From an uncultured Carboxylicivirga sp. (GTDB taxonomy: Bacteria; Bacteroidota; Bacteroidia; Bacteroidales; Marinilabiliaceae): 64,000 nt of DNA. The stretch is taken from contig CANNEA010000005.1 of the NCBI GenBank assembly GCA_947503525.1, forward strand, positions 62,001-126,000, in the 5' to 3' direction. The translations under genes were made by a program, and so were the position numbers. The notes beneath the pieces are model-generated. The model was not told the origin of the DNA. It ran no database searches and worked only from the letters and a program-made list of their open reading frames with translations. Position 1 is the stretch's first letter; every line of letters starts with the position of its first letter. This document shows, piece after piece, positions 35,538 through 45,019 of this stretch.

Positions 35538-37175
35538 TTAATGATTATCATGTTTAGCTGGACAGAAATCGATGGAATGCATTTTTATCCATTGTTTCTG
35601 TGTAGCTGGCACAAAGCGTCCTTTTTCTTCCTCGGGGTAGCGAATAGCCTGGCCTTTAAAGACATCCTGCACCTTTGAATCTTTTACCACAATATTTCCA
35701 CCCACAATTACATAAGGAATACCTGTAGTAGGATTTCCCTGATTCCCTGCTTTATAGGTAGCATTATCGGTTACTTTTTCAGCATCGAAAATGGTAATAT
35801 CGGCAACCATTCCTTTTTGAATGCGTCCACGAACTTTCATGGCTTCAATACCTGCGTCGCCCAAGTGCTTGGCGCTCCAGTAGCTAATCTGACAAAGTGT
35901 AAACATTAACGGAATGTCTTGTTCGCGTGCCAAACGCAATACTTTTCCTCTCGAGGCAGCTGTACGTGGATGACCGGCATATTCGCTAAAATCAGCATCC
36001 CAGGGCAATAGTTCACCGTCAGAACCTGCTCCAAAGGTATTATCGCCTCCAACAACCATGTGTGGCATGTTCATCCAAAATGGCAACCATTTTTTGCGCG
36101 GAGGAACATGGGCAATCACCAACCGGCCCGGATCTTCTTTGACAATTTTAAGGAATTCTTCTTCATTTAAAAACTTATCCTGGGTAGGGTCGTACATGGT
36201 TTCTTCGTACTGGTAGCCATTAATATCTTTCCAAGTTGCAGGCTGCAAAAAGCCTGAACCAATAGCAGTAGAACCTGCTGCATAGGGATAATACTCTGCC
36301 CACATATTTAAGCCCATTTTACGAGCCATTTGTAGTTTTTCCTCGTGCTCCCACCAGCCATAATCGTTATCGTGACCGATAATTAATGGAGCTTTTAATA
36401 AAAAGGCATTGGTAAAAACCTCATCAAAACCTAAAGCGGCTTCGGTGGGTGTTTTTGTGCTGCTGTGGAAACGGGTATGTGCAAGCGTTAAACGGCCATA
36501 ACGAGCAGCTGCACGTTGTGCCTCAAATTGCTCATATGTGGTTACACCATTGCGCATATAACCTACGGTTGAACCTAAACCCAAAGCTCCTTGACGGAGA
36601 TTCTCGTCGATAATCTGTGTGATCTTATTCATGTGCTCCAAATCACTGGGTGTATCGGCCCAACCATCCACGCCATCTTTGGCAGCCACGCCCCTAAGTC
36701 GAGGCATATCGGTAGCATCAACCGGTTTGTCAATAACAGTCCCATCGTGCACCACATTTCTTGCAAATTCTTGCGAAACAGATACCCCATAGTTAATGGG
36801 CCATTTACCTTCTTTTTCTTGATACCAGGCTCCTACATTTAAAGCACCAATTTCTAAATCAAGGCCGGTAGTTAAACCATCGCGCAATCCCATTTTGGCT
36901 GCAAACAAATCCATGCTATGGTCATGCGAATCGATAAATCCGGGTGCTACCACGAGCCCGGTTGCATCAATGGATTCTTTACCTTTAATCTCATCTTTCG
37001 TTATGATTATAATCTTTCCATCTTTAATGCCCACATTTCGTACCGCATCAAACATTGTTTCCGGATCCATTACCCGACCATTCAGAATAACCAGATCATA
37101 TTCTTGTGCTTGAGCATATAGAGCCCCCATTAAAAAGAGTGCTATTCCGAATAGAAGATGTTTAGTGATTTTCAT
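35538..37175 (-). CDS. Secreted amidohydrolase, N-acyl-D-amino-acid deacylase type
   Basis: This is a 545-residue metal-dependent amidohydrolase with a signal peptide (to about residue 23, ending LYAQAQ). It shows the dihydroorotase/D-aminoacylase features: LVILNGRVMDPET, the metal motif APGFIDSHDHSMD at about residue 82, LTLAHTRFHS, LIIGHDNDYG, and a C-terminal composite-domain return (GMVADITIFDAEKVTDNATY). Substrates in this family are N-acyl-D-amino acids or cyclic amides. The substrate here is unknown, but a secreted amidohydrolase beside a sulfatase suggests a sulfated, N-acylated compound. It is the second gene of the operon. Confidence 0.85.
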   Translation of the reverse strand: MKITKHLLFGIALFLMGALYAQAQEYDLVILNGRVMDPETMFDAVRNVGIKDGKIIIITKDEIKGKESIDATGLVVAPGFIDSHDHSMDLFAAKMGLRDGLTTGLDLEIGALNVGAWYQEKEGKWPINYGVSVSQEFARNVVHDGTVIDKPVDATDMPRLRGVAAKDGVDGWADTPSDLEHMNKITQIIDENLRQGALGLGSTVGYMRNGVTTYEQFEAQRAAARYGRLTLAHTRFHSSTKTPTEAALGFDEVFTNAFLLKAPLIIGHDNDYGWWEHEEKLQMARKMGLNMWAEYYPYAAGSTAIGSGFLQPATWKDINGYQYEETMYDPTQDKFLNEEEFLKIVKEDPGRLVIAHVPPRKKWLPFWMNMPHMVVGGDNTFGAGSDGELLPWDADFSEYAGHPRTAASRGKVLRLAREQDIPLMFTLCQISYWSAKHLGDAGIEAMKVRGRIQKGMVADITIFDAEKVTDNATYKAGNQGNPTTGIPYVIVGGNIVVKDSKVQDVFKGQAIRYPEEEKGRFVPATQKQWIKMHSIDFCPAKHDNH

Positions 37176-37206
37176 AGCTTAGTGTTTTTTAATATTAGTT
37201 TGTAGA

Positions 37207-37470
37207 TTATTTATCGTCATTAGCTGCACAGATACACTTCACCGAAATAACAGGCAAGTGTAGTTCATATAGGGTGTTGAGTATTCCGGATAAAGCTGCC
37301 TGATCTGCGATAAGCCCGGTAAGTGTTGACATGAACTGATTATCTGAAATTTGCTCGGTTTCTATATCCAGCCCACCAAGTGAATCGGACCAGGATGTAT
37401 CAAGTTTGCCCTGAACCCGAATTTTATAAGTGGCCTTGCCGCCGAATTTTATATTCTTACATTTTTCCAT
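37207..37470 (-). CDS. Small conserved-type protein, first gene of the sulfatase operon
   Basis: This is an 87-residue protein with the pattern ATYKIRVQGKLDTSWSDSLGGL, then LTGLIADQAALSGILNTLYELHLPVISVK. I recognise this as a small uncharacterised family found in several phyla (I-R-V-x-G-x-L-D...W-S...L-T-G...D-Q-A-A-L-x-G-I/L). No catalytic residues are evident, and a ligand-binding or regulatory role is possible. The start lies just downstream of operator-promoter site 1, and the amidohydrolase follows by 31 nt. Confidence 0.65.
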   Translation of the reverse strand: MEKCKNIKFGGKATYKIRVQGKLDTSWSDSLGGLDIETEQISDNQFMSTLTGLIADQAALSGILNTLYELHLPVISVKCICAANDDK

Positions 37471-37490
37471 GTTGTTCCATTTTATACCAT

Positions 37491-37549
37491 CAAATTTACG
37501 GAGTAAGAGGTGGAAGAGTCAATTCCACTTTAGTGGAAGAAAAGTGGAA
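37491..37549 (-). promoter_or_regulatory. Regulon site 1: promoter with dyad operator
   Basis: On the minus strand the order is: half-site TTCCACT, 4 nt, the dyad TTCCACTAAAGTGGAA (37523-37538), then TTGACT directly abutting (-33), then TAAATTTG (37491-37498) with 21 nt between TTG and the -7 box. The extra half-site (37543-37549) is spaced 11 bp, one helical turn, from the dyad. The layout places an activator right against the -33 element. The same arrangement recurs at 39601 and 44417. It drives the ten-gene operon. Confidence 0.8.
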
Positions 37550-37645
37550 AAGCCTTGGCAAATCATAGTTTTAGGGTCTGACAAATTCAAAATCAAGCTT
37601 CTGCTGGGGGAATAATTCTATGCAGTTTTGAAGCGAATAAAAATC

Positions 37646-37684
37646 ATAATTCAGAAATATCCCACCACGGATTTCCTGAATTAT
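37646..37684 (-). terminator. Terminator of the barrel/PCMD operon
   Basis: Arms ATAATTCAG and CTGAATTAT (9 bp, extended by AAAT/ATTT across one bulge) enclose a loop. On the minus strand the hairpin is followed by GATTTTTATT. It lies 45 nt past the PCMD stop and separates that unit from the promoter at 37491. Confidence 0.7.
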
Positions 37685-37728
37685 AATTTTGATCTAAATT
37701 CTTTGAAAATATAGAATTTGAAATTGCG

Positions 37729-38799
37729 TTAATAGATAAGCTCTACATCATCAACTATTAAAACACTACCGATGGCACCAGCAAAATTAGCCCCATCGTA
37801 ACTTGAAGATGCAACAAAGGTAATATGAGTTGGTAGCATAAAGCTTGCTGAGTCGGAACTTACAAACTGACCATTCTCAGGGAACATATAGTCGGGCATA
37901 GAGGGATCTAACTCGCCATAGTAAAAATCTAATTCCTTTTCGGATAAAGATTCTTGAATATCACCATCCCTAAACCAAGCTGCGGCTAATCGTTCTGTAT
38001 TGTCAGCAGTTCTAATTTCCAAAATGGCATAAATGTCAAACATATCCGGCTCTGACAATAAATCTCCATTTTTGTCCTTATTTTCCGCTCCCGGAATATA
38101 GGAATAGCTAAATTTTATTTTTTGAGGTCGGCTCGCAAAGGGAATACCAAAATTGATAGCTGCCTCGGGGTCGATAGGATCAATTTTATCTTTATCGAAC
38201 AAACCTGTAAAAACCGATCCTGCTGATATTGGTGTTCCAAAAGTGGCGGCCAATTTACCATTATCTAAAGTCTCCATTTTTACAGCAAGGTTATTGTCCT
38301 CTAACTCAATAGGAGTTGTTGCCAATAAATTCAAAATTTGAGTGCCAGCGTTGCCAGTCCCCCAAATTGTTGTTGAAGCATCTTCACCAGGTTCATAAAA
38401 ACCACCATTGGTTTCGTACCAGGTATTAAAATCGGAATATGCAAGCTGCGGAGTTGATGAAGCAGCTGATGCTTTTATTGTCCATGTAGTAATTTGTCCA
38501 TTTTCTGCTGTTACTTTTATGCTTACATCAGCAGTAAAATCGAGTTCATCACCAATATTTTTATCTGCAGTAGCAAACGATGATAATGTAAGTGTTTTTA
38601 AAGTTAGGTTTGTAACATCAACTCCAGCGGGAATTTCTACTGAAACTTCATACGTTTCGTTATTTATAACGGCCTGACTTGCCTGATTGCTAATTTCGAA
38701 TGATTTAATATTGCCATATTGAGATAAGCCAAAATAATCGTCGCTTATACAAGAAGCTAAAGCTATTGTTAATATAGAGAGAAATATTATATTTTTCAT
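37729..38799 (-). CDS. PCMD-domain lipoprotein
   Basis: This is a 356-residue lipoprotein with lipobox ALASC at about residue 16. Residues 25-115 form a beta-sandwich with strand motifs typical of SusE-like or DUF5018-type N-terminal domains (IKSFEISNQ, YEVSVEIPAGVDVTNL, TWTIKAS). From about 118 it is the putative carbohydrate metabolism domain (PCMD): LAYSDFNTWYE, STTIWGTGNAGT, RPQKIKFSYSYIPG. Such proteins are thought to bind or process glycans at the cell surface. It is the second gene of the unit driven by site 2. Confidence 0.82.
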   Translation of the reverse strand: MKNIIFLSILTIALASCISDDYFGLSQYGNIKSFEISNQASQAVINNETYEVSVEIPAGVDVTNLTLKTLTLSSFATADKNIGDELDFTADVSIKVTAENGQITTWTIKASAASSTPQLAYSDFNTWYETNGGFYEPGEDASTTIWGTGNAGTQILNLLATTPIELEDNNLAVKMETLDNGKLAATFGTPISAGSVFTGLFDKDKIDPIDPEAAINFGIPFASRPQKIKFSYSYIPGAENKDKNGDLLSEPDMFDIYAILEIRTADNTERLAAAWFRDGDIQESLSEKELDFYYGELDPSMPDYMFPENGQFVSSDSASFMLPTHITFVASSSYDGANFAGAIGSVLIVDDVELIY

Positions 38800-38804
38800 A
38801 ATTT

Positions 38805-39575
38805 TTAGTTTTTATTACCTGTACCAAAATAATATGCAAGACCTAACTCAAGAGACAAAATGTCGATGCTAAAATTTACATTTTGCCTAATATCTTGAGA
38901 TTGTTCAACACCATCGATAGTTGTCTCAGTTACTTTTAAATCATAGCCTAGTACATTTAATTGCACTTCGAAAGCAAAATTTTCCATGGCAAAAAATGTG
39001 ATACCAGGACTAATTCCTAATCCAAAATTGTAAGTAGTTGATAGCGTTTTAGAGATTTCATCAACATGCATTATACTGCGGGAATTTGAGTTTTCGATGC
39101 CAAAACCCAGTCCAACCATTGTAAAAAAACTTAGCCTTTCGTTTGCTGTTAAAGGTACTGAAGTACGAAGGTTAGGAGTAAAACTAAAACCGCGTGTTAA
39201 GGAGTTAGACTGAATAGTATCTGGATCGCGGAAAAGAAATCTTTCATATTTACTCTGATAGTAATTTACATTTAGCCCGACCATACCATAATCGCCCGTA
39301 TAATAACCTCCTTTAAATAAGAGATTGTAACTTAAATCATCTCCATCCAATGTTTTTTGCAGAAGCCCTTGGGTATTTTCACTTTGCTTGTCGGTTAATG
39401 AAAATGCTAAACCAACGTACCAGTTTCCTTTTTCAAAAGGTTTGAAATCGTTTTCGTAGTAACTGGAAAGTAAATCGTAAGGTGAGTACTTTAATAAAGT
39501 ATCCTGATTGCTTTGTGCTTGCACTTTAATAAGCATTATAGTGCAAAGCATTATAAATAGAAGTTTTTTACACAT
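38805..39575 (-). CDS. Outer-membrane beta-barrel protein
   Basis: This is a 256-residue protein. The ATG at 39575 starts a standard signal peptide (MCKKLLFIMLCTIMLIKVQAQ) and leaves about 19 nt of leader behind the promoter at 39601. The earlier ATGs would leave almost none. The mature part has amphipathic strands (NWYVGLAFSLTD, GMVGLNVNYYQSKY, SLELGLAYYFGTG). It is 5 nt before the PCMD lipoprotein gene. This barrel plus lipoprotein pair resembles an outer-membrane uptake or binding unit. Confidence 0.7.
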   Translation of the reverse strand: MCKKLLFIMLCTIMLIKVQAQSNQDTLLKYSPYDLLSSYYENDFKPFEKGNWYVGLAFSLTDKQSENTQGLLQKTLDGDDLSYNLLFKGGYYTGDYGMVGLNVNYYQSKYERFLFRDPDTIQSNSLTRGFSFTPNLRTSVPLTANERLSFFTMVGLGFGIENSNSRSIMHVDEISKTLSTTYNFGLGISPGITFFAMENFAFEVQLNVLGYDLKVTETTIDGVEQSQDIRQNVNFSIDILSLELGLAYYFGTGNKN

Positions 39576-39600
39576 ATCAACCATTATCATATTTTCTAAA

Positions 39601-39659
39601 CAAATTTAGTTTAGAAAGCATGTTTTAGTCAATTCCACTTTAGTGGAAGAATGGTGGAA
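39601..39659 (-). promoter_or_regulatory. Regulon site 2: promoter with dyad operator
   Basis: The architecture is identical to site 1. The dyad TTCCACTTTAGTGGAA is at 39633-39648 and the third half-site GGTGGAA at 39653-39659. The TTG of TTGACT is complementary to 39630-39632, and the -7 box TAAATTTG is complementary to 39601-39608 after a 21-nt spacer. The spacer shares ATGCTTTCTAAAC with site 3, suggesting copying of the whole promoter. Confidence 0.8.
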
Positions 39660-39715
39660 AATAAGTTGCAATAAAAACAAGCGAGGAATATGCGAATTAA
39701 AGCAAAATAGGCCAA

Positions 39716-42407
39716 TTAGGATATTTCTAGCTCCTTTACTTTTTCAATCAGTTGAATTCTATTCTTTACACCTAGCTTTTGATAGGTATTATATAGATGT
39801 TTTTTAATGGTATCTTCTGAAACATGTAACTTCAAGGCTATTTCTTTGTTACGCATACCTTCTGCAACTAAATATATAATTTCATTTTCGCGCTGAGTGA
39901 ATATATCTTTATCAATTGATTGATTAGTAATCTCAGTTCTATTTGTTTTAATTGAAGAAATCTTCAATTCCTTTTTAAATGCTTCAATAATATCACTTAC
40001 ATAAGCATTAGAATCAACAGCCCCGAGATAGGCGTTTAACAAGTCAAGCATTGGTTTGCCAAGATCAATATAATTTCGAATTGCACCGCCTTGAGCTGCA
40101 TAATGTATCGATTCGGATAACTTTTCTGTTGCACTAATCCTGTCACCTTGAGCATCAAGCACCAAAGCATACAACGCCAAGAAGTCAGTTAGAATTCTTT
40201 TTCGGTTGTTTTTCATTAAATACTCTACCGTAGGATTAAGCAAATCGATAGCTTCTTCCAGGCTTTTCCTAGTATTTTTATGCAAGAGGATTCTTACCTG
40301 TGTAAATTTGGGCACATAATAAAACCACATTGGCGGTTGTAAATCATCCTTATACTGCTCATCCAAAGCAGTGATCGCATTAACGTTTCCTTGAATGAGG
40401 TTTAATTCTATTTGTATTGATTCAATTAAGGCATGTATTGACTCCTTGTTTGTTTCAGCTTTAAGTGCTATTAAAGAATTAATTACATCAGAGGCTTTTT
40501 TGTCATCCCTATGCTTTATGTATATTAAGGCTAATAAATAACCCGCCTGAACGAGATAGTCCAATCTAGAAAATTGACGGTCATTTACCAAGGCTTTCAG
40601 ATAAGGCTCAGCTTCGTCAAGCTCATTTAAAACATAATGTGCAGCCCCCATAAAATACCTGCCAACAGATATAGATTCTACCAGTTTAAATTCCTCTCCA
40701 ATTCGAATGCATTCAAGCGCTGATCTTTTAAGCTTGTGCATATCGCCTTCCATTTTATAAGCCATACAACACCACACTTTGAACCTAGCCTGTAATATTC
40801 CATTTGGCAATTTTTGCTTATCTATTAAATCGTTAATAATATCAACACCAACATCAATTTTATTCATCATTTGGTAGGAAAGAGCTATTAAAGCATGCGC
40901 ATAAGATTTTGCATGGCAAGCATCTTCTAGCAGTAATTTAATCGCTTCTTCTGCATTCTTAAGAGCACCATTTGAGTTTCCTTCCAGTAGTTGTATTATA
41001 CCATCTAAAACCTTTAATTCACCACTAAGAGAATTCCCTAGTATCGATTTTTCTTGCTGTGTTTCAAGCAGAAGTTTTGCCTTGTTCTTGTTTAACACAA
41101 TACCTGTGTAATCTCCACTTGTATCAGAAATATAGGCAGATATGGTCAATAATAAAGGATTGTTTTCGATGATAGAATCAGGGAACATTTCCACTAATTT
41201 ATGCAGACGATTCCACTGTCCTGAATTCATAAGTTCATAGCGATGCTTTTCAATAACTGTTAATGCGAACGGAACATCTTCGGCCAATAAAGCATGTTTT
41301 ACAGACTCCTTGTAAAGATTATTATTATTGAACCAGATACTAAAACTTCTATGTGTTTCTGTAATTTCCTTTTTACTAAAAGCACTGTTTAGTTGCTTTT
41401 GTAACAATTGTTGGAATAAATGATGGTAGCGAACCCAATTATTTTGGTTGTCTAATGCAATAATAAATAGATTCGAGTCGATTAATTGATTAAAAGCTTC
41501 ACTTCTTTGCTGATTATTAATTGTATCAATAGTATCTAAAAGTTCGGGGCAAAATCTATCTAACAATGAGGAGAATAGTAATATGCTTTGTAGTTCTTTA
41601 GATTGTCTTGAAAGCACTTCCTGAATTAAAAATTCAGAAATCATAGTATTTGAATTTTTGGAAGAATCAATAAGTTTCAATAAATCTTGATTACTATTAA
41701 CAGAAAACGCTGATAATCGTAGACCAACGACCCAACCTTCTGTTAGCTCGATAAGTTTAGAAATAATTTCATGTGTGGGTTCTGAACCTAGTTGATTCTT
41801 ACACAAAAGACCTGCTTCCACTTCATCAAAAACCAAATCGCTAATTCTAATTTCGGTACTACGGTTATAGAATTTTAGATGGCTCAGCCTTAATGAAGGA
41901 TCTCGGCGAGCGATAATAACCAAATGCATATTTTGTGGAGGGTAATCTAATATAGCATTGATTAATTCATGAATTTCTTTATTGTGGATTAAGTGGTAAT
42001 CATCCAGAGCGAGAATAAATGCATTATCTATACTATCTAATTCATTAATTAATGAATTAGATAGTTTTAATAGGGGGAAGTTCAGCTGATTTTAGAAAAC
42101 CAGCTATTTTATTAAAACTATTATCTTTAAGATTAGATAAGCCTGTTGTTAAATAGGCCAAAAAAGTATATAGATCGTTCTGTTCCTCATCAAGTGATAT
42201 CCAGCAGCTCTTTAAATTGTTTTTATCAATCCACTGACTAATAAGGATACTTTTACCATACCCCGCAGGGGCTGAAACTAATGTAAAAGGCTTTTGTCTG
42301 TTTTTTTCAAGATATTCTATTAGTTTGGCTCGAATTACCAAATCGTGAGTAATAGGTGGTCTATGAAGTTTGGTTCGAAGTACTTGGCTCCTATGGGACA
42401 TATGCAA
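39716..42407 (-). pseudogene. MalT-like LuxR-family regulator, frameshifted
   Basis: This is a near-full-length copy of the regulator at 45012-47732, split by a frameshift. The first part (116 codons, to 42057) carries LRTKLHRPPITHDLVIR and the Walker A APAGYGKS. It stops after LPPIKTI. The other frame resumes at once with SLINELDSIDNAFILALDDYH (Walker B) and runs to a LuxR helix-turn-helix (FTQRENEIIYLVAEGMRNKE). Aligned to the intact copy, the break fits a 2-nt deletion near 42055-42060 (equivalent to +1). No residues other than the junction are lost, so the damage looks recent. A sequencing error or programmed shift is possible but less likely. Confidence 0.85.
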
Positions 42408-42564
42408 GATGAATTTAGCCCCATAAAGTTAAGACGTTTTTTTTAAAGATTTAAAAATATCTTGTTACAATCTATGGAAAAAGGGCTTTGGTATTAGCTT
42501 GTTTCAAGACTCTATTTACACCTTAATAACTATTTTGAATGTTCTTGACCAATCTTTCTTAAAG

Positions 42565-42598
42565 AAAACTCCACCCCAATCCAAAGGGGTGGAGTTTT
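42565..42598 (-). terminator. Terminator after the DUF1254 gene
   Basis: This is a 13-bp stem (AAAACTCCACCCC / GGGGTGGAGTTTT) with an 8-nt loop, 14 nt past the DUF1254 stop. It is flanked by A and T runs, so it can work in both directions. It insulates the DUF1254 unit from the broken regulator gene. Confidence 0.85.
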
Positions 42599-42612
42599 TT
42601 ATTTTAAACTCA

Positions 42613-44172
42613 TTAATCAACGATTTCTATTTCACCAGGTCTCCAGGTTTTGTCAATCCATGGCTGCAATGGTCCATACATTCTTAAAATGATAAACCAA
42701 CTTTTTCCCGGAACAGTTTCCAGCCAATTGTTCTCTTTGCCTACAGGGGCTTTCGGTCCAAAATAAACATCATAAGATCCGTCTTCGTTTTGCTCGAAAC
42801 CTTCTGACTGACTACCAACTGTTGGGAAGGGCTGGCTCGTCTGCAACATCGACCTAGTCTGGCTGTCGTAAATTGTCACTGCCCAAAAATTATTGACCGG
42901 GACATCTTTTGGAAGCTGCAGCTTGTAGGTTTTCGCTCCATCCAAGTATTGCTTCTTGGCATCGACATAGGCAATTCCATAATCGGAACCAAGGCCTGCT
43001 CTAGAAACCGCCATGGCCGGAGTTACAGCAGTATAAGCATAATGAAACATGGTGCGGGCATCCAAATTGCGGGCTCCATCCACATCAAAGAATACATCCT
43101 TTCCTGCATAAGCCATAACCCAGGCGCTTTGTTTGCCGTAAATATAAGCCTGTTCTTCACGAGGATACCAGTCAATGGCTCGTGCCGTTGCATTACCTAT
43201 AGCAACAGCTTCTTCAAGAATTTTTTTCATTCGCTGGTCCGGATTAAATGGTTGCCCCTTAACAATACCAATGGCAGCACATTCTCCACGACGTTCGGGG
43301 CTGAGCGATTCGAGTGGTTCCCTTTGTATAAGCTGGTTCAGTTGTTCAAAATAACTGAAATCGTTGGGGAATATGGTGTTAAATGTTTTGCCTGAGCCAG
43401 AGATAAACTCCATGGCTGGTGGATTATCTTTGCTGGCAAGCGGATAAACCTTGAGATTATCTTTGATATTTTTTGCCCCAGCTTCGATTCCATTAGCAAT
43501 GGAACCTCGCAAGAAAACCCACATTCCATAGGTTCTGGAATGTACCACAAAATAACCCGCTGGAACTTTCCCTTCGTATTCTGGAGGCAGAACCAGGTAC
43601 TTACCGCCCTTACCCTTGTCAGGGCCAGCAGGACCCACATCACCAGCATAGCGGAACCATGCATCATTAAATGCTCCTAGTAGGCCGGGAGGGATTTCCA
43701 CAACCGTTGGCCCATCCTTTTCCAGGTCGAGGACAGGAAAAGCATACATGGTGGAGGTATTTGCTGTGAGAAAAAGAGATTCGGAACTCATCAGCTTATC
43801 GAAAATCACCACCTGATTGGATTTTGTCTGTCCCAGACTTCTAGGACCATCGAGTAATCCATACAAAGAAACTCCGGGCAAGCAATTCAGAAATACTTCT
43901 ACGCCCCGCATCAGATCCAGGTTGTCATATACCTTATTTACAGTTGCTTCTGTTGGCACACCATCAAAGAATTCCAGCTTACCGATGGATGTTTCCACCT
44001 GATCTGGTGTAGTAATCTCTACTGGAATATTGCTTGCAGTCTGTTCTACCTTGGGTTGTGCATCTGAACTAGCTGTTTCCGGTCCGGATGCCTCTTTAGT
44101 TCCCTGATTCTGACAGCTTATCATGGCAATCAGAATAGTAATCCATGTTAAAACATTGCGTTTTCTCATCAT
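42613..44172 (-). CDS. DUF1254/DUF1214 lipoprotein
   Basis: This is a 519-residue lipoprotein. The ATG at 44172 (or 44169) starts a lipoprotein signal with lipobox AMISC. The DUF1254 domain is clear (GVEVFLNCLPGVSLYGLL, TANTSTMYAFPVLDL, GKYLVLPPEYEGKVPAGYFVV). The C-terminal DUF1214 domain has NFWAVTIYDSQTRSMLQT and PGKSWFIILRMYGPLQPWIDKTW. These two-domain proteins are widespread and uncharacterised, and often neighbour AtsA-like sulfatases. Here the gene has the same operator-promoter as the sulfatase operon, which ties the two by regulation. The 5' leader is long (about 240 nt). Confidence 0.88.
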   Translation of the reverse strand: MMRKRNVLTWITILIAMISCQNQGTKEASGPETASSDAQPKVEQTASNIPVEITTPDQVETSIGKLEFFDGVPTEATVNKVYDNLDLMRGVEVFLNCLPGVSLYGLLDGPRSLGQTKSNQVVIFDKLMSSESLFLTANTSTMYAFPVLDLEKDGPTVVEIPPGLLGAFNDAWFRYAGDVGPAGPDKGKGGKYLVLPPEYEGKVPAGYFVVHSRTYGMWVFLRGSIANGIEAGAKNIKDNLKVYPLASKDNPPAMEFISGSGKTFNTIFPNDFSYFEQLNQLIQREPLESLSPERRGECAAIGIVKGQPFNPDQRMKKILEEAVAIGNATARAIDWYPREEQAYIYGKQSAWVMAYAGKDVFFDVDGARNLDARTMFHYAYTAVTPAMAVSRAGLGSDYGIAYVDAKKQYLDGAKTYKLQLPKDVPVNNFWAVTIYDSQTRSMLQTSQPFPTVGSQSEGFEQNEDGSYDVYFGPKAPVGKENNWLETVPGKSWFIILRMYGPLQPWIDKTWRPGEIEIVD

Positions 44173-44566
44173 GTCGTTTGTTTTTTTGAGTTCATTAATT
44201 ATGATGTTCATATTTAGTCTCTTAGCGTCAAGTGATTTCTATTTATTATAGTCATTCCCTACCCGTATATAGGGATTCAGAGTGGCTAGTTACCAGCCAC
44301 ACTTTTCGATTTCTGTCAGATTTGATCGTTTACCAAGCATATGCAGAATTACCTGATTATTTAGGTATTCTTCGATACAAACATTAGCAGTTCAATCTCT
44401 ATCATATTTCATTTAATAAAAGTAGTTTAGAAAGCATATTATAGTCAATTACACTTTAGTGGAAGAAAAGTGGAAAATAAGCTATAAGGGAAAGTAAATT
44501 TGAAAGAGTTCAGGAGTTTTTAGGTAAATTTATGATAGGGATGTTTTCATTATAACGAGTTTAGAA
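44173..44566. other. Divergent intergenic region with long DUF1254 leader
   Basis: This gap contains regulon site 3 at 44417-44475. From the predicted start site near 44410 to the DUF1254 ATG the mRNA leader is about 240 nt, with no convincing small gene. The right part must hold the promoter of the plus-strand gene at 44567. Confidence 0.55.
44417..44475 (-). promoter_or_regulatory. Regulon site 3: promoter with dyad operator
   Basis: The dyad has one mismatch (TTACACTTTAGTGGAA, 44449-44464), and the third half-site AGTGGAA is at 44469-44475. TTGACT abuts the dyad, and TACTTTTA (a weaker -7 box) follows after the same 21-nt spacer. The orientation, like sites 1 and 2, points to the minus strand and so to the DUF1254 gene. 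Confidence 0.75.
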
Positions 44567-45019
44567 ATGGATATTCAAAAAGTAGCATCATATCAAATTA
44601 TACCTGATAAAAGATTAATAATTGAATTTTTATCAGGTAATATTATATTGGAGGATTTAATTAACCTAAAACTTAGGTTGGTTGAAGAAAAAGACTATAA
44701 TCCAATCTATAATCATATTCTTGACTTTCGAGAAGCAAACGTAAGCTTAAGTGGAAATAATATCGACTCATATATATCTTTTATTGAGAATCATGAAAAG
44801 ATATTAGCTACAAGAAGAAGTGCTATTCTCACGTTAACCCCAGCCCAAGTTGCAATAACAACACTCTATATTGAAAAAGGGAGGCATTTGCCTGTAAATT
44901 GGAACATATTCTCTACAATTGAAGCTGCACTGGACTGGGCTCAACAAAATCAGTTAAAGGAAGAGGGGTATGAAGAAATACTCAGTCAGATTCGATTAAA
45001 TAATAGTCTAGCTAGTTAG
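44567..45019 (+). CDS. Hypothetical protein
   Basis: This is a 150-residue soluble protein without signal peptide. Alternating strands and helices (IIPDKRLIIEFLSGNIILEDLINLKLRLVEEKDYNPIYNHILDFREAN is the first half in outline), with TLTPAQVAITTLYIEKG and STIEAALDWAQQ later, recall STAS-like or SpoIIAA-like single-domain proteins. The family was not recognised with certainty. It lies between the DUF1254 gene and the intact MalT-like regulator and overlaps the end of the latter by 8 nt tail to tail. It may be a partner of the regulator. Confidence 0.6.
   Translation: MDIQKVASYQIIPDKRLIIEFLSGNIILEDLINLKLRLVEEKDYNPIYNHILDFREANVSLSGNNIDSYISFIENHEKILATRRSAILTLTPAQVAITTLYIEKGRHLPVNWNIFSTIEAALDWAQQNQLKEEGYEEILSQIRLNNSLAS

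Noticed and set aside
41929-42071. Programmed ribosomal frameshift in the MalT-like gene
   Set aside because: No slippery heptamer or downstream pseudoknot is evident, and the intact paralogue does not need one. Mutation is simpler.
42949-43395. 148-codon plus-strand frame inside the DUF1254 gene
   Set aside because: Shadow of a clear gene with no start context or family pattern.
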